Shown piece after piece: positions 24,478 through 32,994 of a DNA stretch of 64,000 nt. The DNA lies in assembly GCF_013141825.1 (NCBI RefSeq), contig NZ_RZNH01000025.1, forward strand, positions 1 through 64,000, read 5' to 3'. The DNA is from Marinifilum caeruleilacunae (GTDB taxonomy: Bacteria > Bacteroidota > Bacteroidia > Bacteroidales > Marinifilaceae). Each line of letters begins with the position of its first letter. The stretch's first letter is position 1. The position numbers were made by a program, and so were the translations under genes. A model generated the notes under the pieces. The model searched no databases and was not told the DNA's origin. It was given only the letters and a program-made list of their open reading frames with translations.

Positions 24478-25740
24478 ATGAAGAAAGTCCTTTCGATACT
24501 CTCTCTTTTACTATTATCCATAGTTGATTTTGCCACCTTTGCGCAAACGCAACGATTTCCAAGACCGGAGTTTGAGTCAGGTTATACCCAACCGGTTACT
24601 TCAATGCCGGCGCCGCGAGCAGGAATATTTGCCTTGGTAGATGTATTGCTTTTAATTGCGGCTTTAAGCCTGATTACCTGGTTTATTCATAAAAAACGTT
24701 CCAGAACAGGAGTGGTAATCACTTCTCTGTTCTCCCTTGTATATTTCGGATTCCTAAGAGAAGGCTGTGTTTGTTCTGTGGGATCGGTTCAGAATGTGGT
24801 CTTGGCCCTGTTCAATCCTGGATATCATATCCCACTTTCGGCATTGGCATTTTTTGTAATTCCTTTGGTATACACACTCTTTTTCGGAAGAACCTTTTGC
24901 GCAGGTGTTTGTCCTTTGGGAGCTGTGCAGGATGTTTTCCTTTTAAGACCAGTAAGCTTGAAAAAGTGGCTTCAGAAGGTTCTTGGTTTAATTCCTTGGA
25001 TTTACCTTGGTTTGGCAGTTCTTTATGCTGCAACCGGAACCGATTTTATCATTTGCAGATACGACCCTTTTGTAGGGATATTCAGGTTTAATGCTACCTT
25101 TTTCATGTTTGCCATTGGAGCGGCATTTTTGCTAATCAGTGTGTTTATTGCGCGTCCATACTGTCGTTTTCTTTGTCCTTATGGTGTGATTTTGAACCTG
25201 GTAAGCCGTGTGTCCAAAAATCACCTAAGCATTACTCCAGCGAGCTGTATTCAGTGTAAACTTTGTGAGAATTCATGTCCGATTGATGCCATCAATAAGC
25301 CGGTAGAGGTGAAGCAAATGGAAGATAAACGATCGGCAACCCAACGTTTTATTCTTCTGGCAATGATTATTCCGGCCCTTATGATTATTGGAGGTTGGGT
25401 GGTTTCAAACTTCCATGAGAACCTGGCCATGGTAAACTCTAAGGTTAGACTGGCAAATGAACTATTGCATTTCGATGCTGATACCATGAAAGAAAGCCTG
25501 GAGATTGAAGGGTTCAGAACTTCTGGAAAAACCAAAGAGGAGTTGTACCTGGAATCAGCCGATATTTTGAAGCAATTCTATTACGGATCGTGGATCTTGG
25601 GCGGATTTATTGGTTTGGTGTTTGGATTATCGCTGGCAGGATTAACAAGATACCGCTATCGTGAAGACTATGAAGCCGACAAAGGCGAATGTGTGAGTTG
25701 TGCCCGATGCTTGAAATATTGCCCGGTGGAAAAGGCTTAA
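24478..25740 (+). CDS. NapH/NosR-like membrane [4Fe-4S] protein
   Basis: 420 residues. A signal-like N-terminus is followed by several membrane helices. Between them are FCAGVCPLGAVQD and CRFLCPYGV, the CxxxCP motifs of the NapH/NosR/RnfE-like family, then a cytoplasmic ferredoxin (CIQCKLCENSCP). A second helix pair encloses about 70 extra residues, and the protein ends in CVSCARCLKYCPVEKA. NapH-type proteins pass electrons from quinol or a cytoplasmic donor to periplasmic ferredoxins. The stop codon lies at the edge of a MITE-like repeat, so the last few residues may not be ancestral. Confidence 0.88.
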   Translation: MKKVLSILSLLLLSIVDFATFAQTQRFPRPEFESGYTQPVTSMPAPRAGIFALVDVLLLIAALSLITWFIHKKRSRTGVVITSLFSLVYFGFLREGCVCSVGSVQNVVLALFNPGYHIPLSALAFFVIPLVYTLFFGRTFCAGVCPLGAVQDVFLLRPVSLKKWLQKVLGLIPWIYLGLAVLYAATGTDFIICRYDPFVGIFRFNATFFMFAIGAAFLLISVFIARPYCRFLCPYGVILNLVSRVSKNHLSITPASCIQCKLCENSCPIDAINKPVEVKQMEDKRSATQRFILLAMIIPALMIIGGWVVSNFHENLAMVNSKVRLANELLHFDADTMKESLEIEGFRTSGKTKEELYLESADILKQFYYGSWILGGFIGLVFGLSLAGLTRYRYREDYEADKGECVSCARCLKYCPVEKA

Positions 25741-25901
25741 CCACAAAGTAAGCTTGGACTGCTTGTAAATTTTAATGAAAAGCATTTAAAGAACGGAATA
25801 AAACGTGTGATTTTATAAGAATTAATAATATAACTCGGATATTAAATTGGGCGCCTTTGAGTGCCTTTGTGAAGTACTTCGAGTATCCTTTGTGGTAAAA
25901 T
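25737..25901. repeat. MITE-like element with terminal inverted repeats
   Basis: ACCACAAAG (25740-25748) at the left end is inverted as CTTTGTGGT (25888-25896) at the right end. The right part has direct repeats of CCTTTGTG (25852-25895). It overlaps the stop codon of the NapH-like gene and fills the whole 162-bp gap to the next gene. Similar CTTTGTG-rich spacers are widespread in Bacteroidota genomes (general knowledge; not searched here). Confidence 0.5.
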
Positions 25902-25902
25902 T

Positions 25903-27807
25903 ATGAAGAACAAATTCAAAATAAGAAAAACCAATCTTTCGCTGTGGAGAAACATTGCCATAATAGCGGGTACTTTCTCCTTTATCATCTGCATGTTGGT
26001 GCTGGTGAATTACATACAAATTAATCGAATTGATCCGGTAAATACGGAATTGATTAATTCATTGGTTCAAAGATTAGAAGAAAATCCAAATGATAACCAA
26101 TTGCGCGAGCAGATTCGTGAAATGGATCTTTTGGTAAGAAAGGCCTATTTTACCAATCAGTGGCAGGTAAAAGCAGGAGGATATCTTCTGTTATTGGGTG
26201 TAATTGTAACTGCTATCGCTTTACAAATGTTCTATGCAGGTAAGCAAAAGTTGCCTCAAATTAGCGAAGAAGAAGAGGAGAACATTGTCTTGTTCAAAGA
26301 GAAGGCACGCAAATGGATTGGTGTTGGTGGTTTTGGATTGGTGGCAATTACCTTACTGATAGCCTTTTTAACCCACAAGGAATTGGGAAATCAGTTTACC
26401 CAGGCTGCTTTGGTGGCTCAAACAACACCTGAAGAGACCAGCGATGTTGAGGTGGTAGAACCAATCAAAGAAGAAGTTGTGAAGGAAGAACCTGCCAAAG
26501 AGGAAGAAACTAAAGAAGAACAAGCAAGCGAAGAAGTACAGAAAGAGGAAGAAAAGCCTGCCGAAACTGTTGTGGAGGAAAAGAAAGCGGAGCCAGCTGA
26601 GAAGAAAATAGAAGCTCCTGTCACAAAACCTGCAAGCAGTGCCAGCTATCCTACAAAGGAGATGATGGCAAACTTTCCTGCATTCCGTGGTGCTGGTGGA
26701 CAGGGAGTATCTTACCAGAAAAATATCCCAACCGATTGGGATGGAGCAAGTGGCAAGAATGTACTTTGGAAAGTTCAGGTGCCGATTCATGCCTACAACT
26801 CGCCTGTAATTTGGGGAGATAAATTGTTTTTATCTGGTGCCAATGCCAGTCAAAGAGAAGTATATTGCTACGATCGCAACAACGGAAAATTGCTGTGGAC
26901 AGCAAAAGCGGAAGGCATTGCCGGATCTCCTGCCAAATCGCCTGAAGTAACACCAGATACAGGTCATGCAGCTTCGACGGTAACAACCGATGGAAAATCG
27001 GTATTTGCCATTTTCGCCAATGGCGATATCATTGCCTTGGATTTTAATGGAAAACAGAAATGGGCAAAAAACCTGGGCGTACCTGATAACCATTACGGAC
27101 ACTCTTCGTCTTTGCTGATCTACAAAGAAAAATTGATTGTACAGTTCGATCACAAAAAGGCAGCAAAAGTAATGGCTCTTTCAACTGCCGATGGAGCTGA
27201 GTTGTGGAGCACAAAAAGAAAAGTTCGCGTTTCGTGGGCATCACCTGTAATTGCTGAAATTGGTGGCAGAACAGAGGTGATTTTGGCTGCTGATCCTTGT
27301 GTGGCATCTTATGATGTAAACACAGGGCAAGAGCTATGGAAACTGGATTGTATTACTGGTGAGGTTGGTCCTTCGGTTGCAGTTGGCGATGGAATTGTAT
27401 ATGCTTTGAATGAATATGCAAGCCTAGTAGCCATTAAACCAGGCGAAAGTCCGGAGGTATTATGGGAAGCATACGATTACCTTTCGGATGTTCCTAGTCC
27501 GATTCTTTCTGGCGACAACTTGTTTATTGTAACCAGTTATGGTGCAGTGGTTTGTTACGATGCCAAATCGGGAGAAATCCGTTGGGAACAGGAATTCGAC
27601 AGTGGATTTTATGCATCGCCAATATTGGTTGATGGGAATGTGTATCTGCTTGACAGAGATGGGGTAATGCATATTTTTAAAGCCGATAAGGAATACCAGG
27701 AAATTGCAGCTCCTGCATTGGGAGAGAAATCAGATATGACACCAGCATTTGCTGATGGCAAAGTATATATCCGAGGAGAGAAACACCTTTATTGCATAGG
27801 GAAATAG
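25903..27807 (+). CDS. Multi-TM PQQ-type beta-propeller protein 4 with charged linker
   Basis: 634 residues. Three membrane segments (about residues 14-34, 88-108 and 138-157) are followed by an extended Glu/Lys/Pro/Val-rich linker (about 178-250, with many EE, KEE and EEV units) and a C-terminal propeller beginning FPAFRGAGGQGVSY. Blades include NNGKLLWTAKAEG, GAELWSTKRKVRVSWASPVI and SGEIRWEQEFDSG. The linker could let the propeller reach across the periplasm. The next gene's start codon is 2 bp after its stop, tying it to the NuoEF-like flavoprotein. Confidence 0.87.
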   Translation: MKNKFKIRKTNLSLWRNIAIIAGTFSFIICMLVLVNYIQINRIDPVNTELINSLVQRLEENPNDNQLREQIREMDLLVRKAYFTNQWQVKAGGYLLLLGVIVTAIALQMFYAGKQKLPQISEEEEENIVLFKEKARKWIGVGGFGLVAITLLIAFLTHKELGNQFTQAALVAQTTPEETSDVEVVEPIKEEVVKEEPAKEEETKEEQASEEVQKEEEKPAETVVEEKKAEPAEKKIEAPVTKPASSASYPTKEMMANFPAFRGAGGQGVSYQKNIPTDWDGASGKNVLWKVQVPIHAYNSPVIWGDKLFLSGANASQREVYCYDRNNGKLLWTAKAEGIAGSPAKSPEVTPDTGHAASTVTTDGKSVFAIFANGDIIALDFNGKQKWAKNLGVPDNHYGHSSSLLIYKEKLIVQFDHKKAAKVMALSTADGAELWSTKRKVRVSWASPVIAEIGGRTEVILAADPCVASYDVNTGQELWKLDCITGEVGPSVAVGDGIVYALNEYASLVAIKPGESPEVLWEAYDYLSDVPSPILSGDNLFIVTSYGAVVCYDAKSGEIRWEQEFDSGFYASPILVDGNVYLLDRDGVMHIFKADKEYQEIAAPALGEKSDMTPAFADGKVYIRGEKHLYCIGK

Positions 27808-27809
27808 TT

Positions 27810-30149
27810 ATGATGGAGATTCAAAATATTGTTGATAAGATAATTGCTGAAAAAGGAAAGGATTCTGATAAGGTAATACCAATTCTTCAGGCCATTCAGG
27901 GGAAGTTTAATTACCTGCCCGAGGAAGCCCTGAAAAGAGTTTGTGAAACCACTGAAATTACCGAATCTCAGATTACGGGAATCTCTACCTTTTACTCCCA
28001 GTTTCGTCATCAGCCTGTAGGGAAGCATATTGTGAAAGTGTGCGTTGGAACGGCTTGTCACGTAAAGGGAGCAAAACAGGTTTACGATAGCTTTAAGCGC
28101 GAATTAAACATTAGCGAGGGCGATACAGATGCCGAGAAGCTATTTACTGTAGAAGAAGTTGCCTGCCTGGGTTGTTGTACCATTGCCCCGGTTGTTCAGA
28201 TCGATGATGTAACCTATGGTCATGTAGAAACAGGTAAGGTTGCCGAAATTATTGAAGATTTTAAAAATCTTGCCCCAAGAGAGGAGAAGCAGGTTCGTGA
28301 AGTAACAGAAGATGGGATCTCGCAAGGAGAAATCCGCATCGGATTAGGATCTTGCTGTATTGCGAGTGGAAGTTCGGGGGTAAAGGAAGAACTGGAAAGA
28401 ACACTTGCCGATAACCAGATTAAAGTGGATGTGAAGCAGGTAGGCTGCGTTGGTGTTTGTAATCAGGTGCCAATGTTAGAGATTCACAAAGAGGGGGAAG
28501 AAGCTGCTTTTTATACCAAAATCAATGCGAATGAGGTAAGCGAAATTATAAAAAAGCACTTTCGCTCCGAAAGTTGGATGAGTCGCTTTAAAAACAGGTT
28601 CTACAACTACGCCGAAAATCTTACTTTTTCTGATATTCCGATTAGTTCGAACAGGTATAATGCCAACGAAGAAGATACGCCAATTGCCGAATTTTTGAAA
28701 GGACAGGTTAATATTGCTACCGAATACAGGGGAGAGATCAAACCTTCTGATTTTGAAGAATACAAATCGAAGAATGGTTTCGAGGCATTTATAAAATGTT
28801 TGAAAGAGCTTTCGCCTGATCAAATCATTTCTCAGATAGAAGAAAGCGGACTAAAAGGCCGAGGAGGAGCAGGTTTTCCATCTTTCATCAAGTGGAATTT
28901 GGTGAAAAATGCCAAGGCCGATAAAAAATACATCATCTGTAATGGTGATGAGGGCGATCCGGGAGCTTTCATGGATCGTATGTTGCTGGAATCTTATCCA
29001 TTCCGTGTAATCGAAGGAATCATGATTGCAGCATATGCAGTTGGTGCCAGCGAAGGTCGCTTGTACATTCGTGCAGAGTATCCACTGGCGGTAACCCGAA
29101 TTAAGGAAGGTTTGGAAATCCTGAAGAAAGAAGGTTTTATTGGAGATAATATCCTGGGAAGCGACTTTTCTTTCGATTTACAGGTGTTCGAAGGTGCTGG
29201 AGCTTTTGTGTGTGGTGAAGAAACTGCATTAATCGCCTCAATTGAGGGGAAACGTGGAATTCCCGAATTGCGCCCACCTTATCCTGCCGAGAAAGGATTA
29301 TGGGAGAAACCAACCTTAATCAACAATACAGAAACCCTTTCTTTGGTGCCATTTATCATTCGTAAAGGTGCCGAAAGTTTCAAGGAGATTGGAACGGATA
29401 ACAGCAAGGGAACCAAGGTATTTGCCTTGGCAGGAAAAATCAAGCGAGGTGGTTTGATTGAGGTACCAATGGGAATTACCATTAAACAAATTGTAGAGGA
29501 AATTGGTGGTGGAATTGCCGAAGGCAAAAAGTTTAAAGCCGTGCAGATTGGAGGTCCATCAGGTGGATGTATCCCTGCAAACATGTCTGATACAGCCATT
29601 GATTTCGACTCTCTTAAAGAGGTAGGAGCCATGATGGGATCGGGAGGTTTGATTGTTCTCGATGAATCGGATTGTATGGTGGATATTGCCCACTATTTCT
29701 TGTCCTTTACCCAGGAAGAGTCCTGCGGACGATGTACATTCTGTAGAATTGGTACAAGAAGAATGCTTGAGATCCTTGATAAAATCAAATCCGGAAAGGG
29801 AAAATTGAGCGACCTGGATCTACTGGAACAGTTGGCCATCAATACGCAAAAGGGAAGTATTTGTGGATTGGGAAAAACGGCGCCAAATCCAGTGCTGTCA
29901 ACCTTAAAATATTTCCGTCACGAATATGAGGCGCACATCAAAGGCGAATGTCCTGCCGGCAAATGTGAAAGCCTAATTCGCTACGAAATTAACGACGACT
30001 GTACCGGATGTACCAAATGTGCTCAACGTTGTCCGGTGGATGCCATTCAGGCGAAACCATACGAATTGCACACGGTTGACAATGAATTGTGCATTAAATG
30101 CGATATCTGTAAACAGATTTGTCCGGTTGATGCAGTAGAAATAAAATAG
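27810..30149 (+). CDS. NuoE-NuoF-ferredoxin fusion (HydC-HydB-like diaphorase)
   Basis: 779 residues from the ATG at 27810. Order: NuoE/HydC-type [2Fe-2S] domain (Cys78, Cys83, Cys119, Cys123); a second thioredoxin-like [2Fe-2S] domain (Cys182/183, Cys213, Cys217); NuoF core with the NADH/FMN loops GRGGAGFP (from residue 350) and GDEGDPGAFMDRMLLESYP; the N3-type [4Fe-4S] motif CGRCTFC (639-645) with a later SICGLG; and a C-terminal 2x[4Fe-4S] ferredoxin (CTGCTKCAQRCP, CIKCDICKQICP). HydB of bifurcating hydrogenases has the last four parts; fusion to HydC is the notable point. It should oxidise or reduce NAD(H) in the cytoplasm. Confidence 0.92.
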   Translation: MMEIQNIVDKIIAEKGKDSDKVIPILQAIQGKFNYLPEEALKRVCETTEITESQITGISTFYSQFRHQPVGKHIVKVCVGTACHVKGAKQVYDSFKRELNISEGDTDAEKLFTVEEVACLGCCTIAPVVQIDDVTYGHVETGKVAEIIEDFKNLAPREEKQVREVTEDGISQGEIRIGLGSCCIASGSSGVKEELERTLADNQIKVDVKQVGCVGVCNQVPMLEIHKEGEEAAFYTKINANEVSEIIKKHFRSESWMSRFKNRFYNYAENLTFSDIPISSNRYNANEEDTPIAEFLKGQVNIATEYRGEIKPSDFEEYKSKNGFEAFIKCLKELSPDQIISQIEESGLKGRGGAGFPSFIKWNLVKNAKADKKYIICNGDEGDPGAFMDRMLLESYPFRVIEGIMIAAYAVGASEGRLYIRAEYPLAVTRIKEGLEILKKEGFIGDNILGSDFSFDLQVFEGAGAFVCGEETALIASIEGKRGIPELRPPYPAEKGLWEKPTLINNTETLSLVPFIIRKGAESFKEIGTDNSKGTKVFALAGKIKRGGLIEVPMGITIKQIVEEIGGGIAEGKKFKAVQIGGPSGGCIPANMSDTAIDFDSLKEVGAMMGSGGLIVLDESDCMVDIAHYFLSFTQEESCGRCTFCRIGTRRMLEILDKIKSGKGKLSDLDLLEQLAINTQKGSICGLGKTAPNPVLSTLKYFRHEYEAHIKGECPAGKCESLIRYEINDDCTGCTKCAQRCPVDAIQAKPYELHTVDNELCIKCDICKQICPVDAVEIK

Positions 30150-30159
30150 AATTTGACGA

Positions 30160-30189
30160 GAGCTGATCGGTTTTAAGAACAGACAGCTC
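30160..30189 (+). repeat. Hairpin in operon spacer
   Basis: GAGCTG (30160-30165) and CAGCTC (30184-30189) enclose an 18-nt loop between the NuoEF-like and NuoG/GltD-like genes. No T-run, so it may be a processing or stability element, or a decayed palindromic repeat. Confidence 0.35.
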
Positions 30190-30204
30190 AGAAATAAGAT
30201 ACCA

Positions 30205-31737
30205 ATGCCAACAATTACAATAGATAAGCAGACCTTAGAAGTTGCCGAAGGAACAAGTATTTTAAATGCAGCCCGTTCTGCAGGCATCGAAATTCCAAGT
30301 ATGTGCTACCTGGATGGATGCAGCAATCATCCAACCTGCATGGTTTGTATGGTAAAAAACAATGCCAACCAGCAAATGATTCCTTCCTGTGCTACGAAAG
30401 TGGTAGATGGAATGGATTTGGCAAGCGATGATGCAGAAGTAAAGGAAGCCAGGAAAGAGGCCATTGAGCTTTTAATGAGCGATCATGTTGGTGATTGCGA
30501 AGCTCCTTGTCGTGTGGCTTGCCCGGCCTATATGGACATTCCAAAAATGAACCGCTTCATTGCCAATAATCAGTTTGATAAGGCATTACAAATTGTAAAA
30601 GAGGAAATTGCCCTTCCAGGGATTTTGGGATATGTATGCTCTGCGCCCTGCGAAAAAGTTTGTCGTAGAAAAGATGTGGATCAGGCAGTTTCCATCTGCT
30701 TACTGAAACGTTTCTCCGACGAGGAAAGCAATGAGTATCTTCCTGAGAAAAAAGAAAGTAATGGGAAGAAAGTAGCGGTAATTGGTTCAGGTCCGGCGGG
30801 TTTGTCGGCTGCCTATCATTTGCTGCTGAATGGATACAGCTGTGAAGTGTTTGAAAAAGAAGAGCAAGCCGGAGGGAGCCTTTTGCCTGCCATAGAAAAG
30901 GGAGAATTGCCTGAAGATATCCTGAAAAGAGAAATTGAAATTCTGAAGAAATTGGGCCTTGTGCTAAATGTGAAGCAAGAAATTACATTGGAAAAGTCTG
31001 CCTCTTTACAAAAGGATTTTGATGCATTGATTCTTGCCAATGGTGCAGAAGGAGAAGTGTTTGATTTGGAGAAAGGAAAATCGGGCTTGCAGGTTAAGTC
31101 AGGAACTTATGCCACTTCCAATTCGAAAGTGTTTGCCTGTGGTAGCATTATTCGAGTGCAAAAAATGGCTGTAAAAGCTGTAGCTATGGGAAAAGAGGCA
31201 GCCTGGTCGGTAGATTCATACCTAAGTAAGGGCGAAGCCAAGACAACAGAACGCCTGTTTAACTCCAGATTTGGAACCCTTCGTAAAGAGGAGTTGGCAG
31301 AATATTTGAAAGAATCGGTAGAAGGAGATCGTGTGGAAGCAAAATCTCCGAAAGGATATAGCAAAGAAGAAGCTATTGCGGAAGCAAAGCGCTGTATGCA
31401 TTGCGATTGCCGTAAACTCGACAATTGTCGTTTAAGAGATTGCGCAGAAGAATATAAGATCGACCGCAGAAGGTTTGCATTGGGAGAAAGAAATTCTGTG
31501 GTGAAATACATGAAGCATGATTCGGTAATTTACGAACCTGAAAAATGCATTAAATGTGGATTGTGCATTGAAATCGCCGAAAGGCATGGTGAAAAAACAG
31601 GATTGACCAATATTGGCCGTGGTTTTACCGTTAAGGTAGCAGTACCCTTTAATCAGGAATTGAATGAAGCGCTTAAGCTAGCGGGCAGAGAATGTGCTGA
31701 AGCTTGCCCAACAGGAGCTTTATCGATGAATAATTAG
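30205..31737 (+). CDS. NuoG/GltD-like Fe-S flavoprotein lacking the NAD(P)H domain
   Basis: 510 residues. The N-terminal [2Fe-2S] ferredoxin has CYLDGCSNHPTCMVC and a later Cys (PSCATK). The GltD-type Fe-S domain follows (GDCEAPCRVACP, YVCSAPCEKVCRR), then FAD-binding VAVIGSGPAGLSAAYHLL. The chain then passes directly from ALILANGAEG to SNSKVFACGS: the second Rossmann domain that binds NADPH in GltD/NfnB (about 120 residues) is missing. The C-terminus carries CMHCDCRKLDNCRLRDC and CIKCGLCIEIAERHG. With the NuoEF fusion it resembles bifurcating transhydrogenases of the Stn/Nfn type, but without an NADPH site. Confidence 0.88.
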   Translation: MPTITIDKQTLEVAEGTSILNAARSAGIEIPSMCYLDGCSNHPTCMVCMVKNNANQQMIPSCATKVVDGMDLASDDAEVKEARKEAIELLMSDHVGDCEAPCRVACPAYMDIPKMNRFIANNQFDKALQIVKEEIALPGILGYVCSAPCEKVCRRKDVDQAVSICLLKRFSDEESNEYLPEKKESNGKKVAVIGSGPAGLSAAYHLLLNGYSCEVFEKEEQAGGSLLPAIEKGELPEDILKREIEILKKLGLVLNVKQEITLEKSASLQKDFDALILANGAEGEVFDLEKGKSGLQVKSGTYATSNSKVFACGSIIRVQKMAVKAVAMGKEAAWSVDSYLSKGEAKTTERLFNSRFGTLRKEELAEYLKESVEGDRVEAKSPKGYSKEEAIAEAKRCMHCDCRKLDNCRLRDCAEEYKIDRRRFALGERNSVVKYMKHDSVIYEPEKCIKCGLCIEIAERHGEKTGLTNIGRGFTVKVAVPFNQELNEALKLAGRECAEACPTGALSMNN

Positions 31738-31754
31738 TAATTAACAATGAGAAT

Positions 31755-31783
31755 GACCTGGCAGTCTTTTCAGAAATTGTCAG
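31755..31783 (+). repeat. GACCTGGCAG..TGTCAG repeat, copy 2
   Basis: GACCTGGCAG (31755-31764) and TGTCAG (31778-31783) have the same 23-bp spacing as the copy at 21198. It lies just before the start of propeller 5, as copy 1 does before propeller 3. Confidence 0.5.
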
Positions 31784-31795
31784 CTTTAAGTAGTT

Positions 31796-32905
31796 ATGAA
31801 ACAATTGATTTTAATCATATTAAGTGTAGTGATGAGTCTTGGCTCTATTGCACAGAATAAACACAATTGGCTTTCTTTTCGTGGAGATACCGAGTTGAGT
31901 GGTGTAAGCCAGGCTGAATTGCCGAAGAACCCATCGCTTTTGTGGTCGTTTAAAACAGGCGATGCCATAAAATCTTCGCCAATTGTGAAAAACGGGATGG
32001 TTTATGTGGGTTCAAACGATGGTTACTTATACGCCTTGAACAATAAAGGCGAATTGAAATGGAAATTTAATGCCAAGACTTCTTTGGAAGCTTCTCCTAT
32101 GTACCTGGATGGAAATATCTATATCGGGGCACTGGATGGAGAGTTCTATTGCCTGGATGCCAGTTCGGGCACTGTGAAGTGGAAGTTTACCACGGATGGA
32201 CAAATTTCAGGTTCAGCCAATTGGTTCTTCGATAAAGAGAGTAAGAAGAAGAGAATTATTTTCGGATCGTATGATTTCCTGCTGTATTGCCTCGATGCTA
32301 AAACCGGGAAAAAAATGTGGACCTACGAATCGGATAATTACATTAATGGAGCAGCTTCCTGCAATGGTGAAATTGCCGTTTTTGGAGGGTGCGACGGTTT
32401 TCTGCACCAGGTGGATGTAATGACTGGGAAAGCAAAAAACAAGCTCGATATACAGACTTACATCGCTTCATCGGTAGCATTGGATGGTAACTTAGCCTTT
32501 TTTGGCAATCACGATGGAGAGTTTTACTGCGTTGATTTTCAGAAAAATCAGGTAAACTGGAAAAAGGAAGGTGCCATTTCTTACCTGGGATCGCCTGCCA
32601 TTGCCAATGATGTGGCCATTATTGGCGCTGAGAACAGACAGGTGTATTGTTTCGATAAGAAATCGGGAAAAATCAAATGGCAATTTAAAAGCAGGAATAA
32701 AATAGAAGCATCGCCCATAATTGCTGCCAATGCAGTGGTAATGGCTTCGGGTGATGGCCGAATTTATTTGCTGAACAAAGAAAATGGCCAGAAAATTTGG
32801 TCGTACGAAATTGGCAGAGCCTTAATTGGAACGCCTGCTGTGGTGGAAGGCTTGATTGTTGTGAGCTCGATGGACGGCAGTGTTTATGCCTTTGGAGAGA
32901 AATAG
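31796..32905 (+). CDS. Secreted PQQ-type beta-propeller protein 5
   Basis: 369 residues with a Sec signal (MKQLILIILSVVMSLGSIAQ). The propeller is the most regular of the set: WLSFRGDTELSGVS, then repeats such as GMVYVGSNDGYLYALN, GNIYIGALDGEFYCLD, KTGKKMWTYES, SGKIKWQFKSRN and GLIVVSSMDGSVYAFGEK. These are BamB/quinoprotein-type blades with the tryptophan docking motif. No catalytic residues of quinoprotein dehydrogenases. Probably periplasmic, binding another member of this system. Confidence 0.88.
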   Translation: MKQLILIILSVVMSLGSIAQNKHNWLSFRGDTELSGVSQAELPKNPSLLWSFKTGDAIKSSPIVKNGMVYVGSNDGYLYALNNKGELKWKFNAKTSLEASPMYLDGNIYIGALDGEFYCLDASSGTVKWKFTTDGQISGSANWFFDKESKKKRIIFGSYDFLLYCLDAKTGKKMWTYESDNYINGAASCNGEIAVFGGCDGFLHQVDVMTGKAKNKLDIQTYIASSVALDGNLAFFGNHDGEFYCVDFQKNQVNWKKEGAISYLGSPAIANDVAIIGAENRQVYCFDKKSGKIKWQFKSRNKIEASPIIAANAVVMASGDGRIYLLNKENGQKIWSYEIGRALIGTPAVVEGLIVVSSMDGSVYAFGEK

Positions 32906-32994
32906 AGCATTTGACAGGAGAATTGGGGCATAGAACGAAAAAAAGTGATTTTGAAAACGAATATTGATATTTTAAGCATTCTAAAGAAGAAGCA

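Noticed and set aside
26440-26650. Tandem-repeat or low-complexity element in propeller 4
   Set aside because: The GAA/GAG-rich run encodes a charged flexible linker in frame; it is not an independent repeat.
26368-26790. 140-codon minus-strand frame opposite propeller 4
   Set aside because: Phe/Leu/Ser-rich complement of the Glu/Lys-rich linker; a shadow of codon bias.
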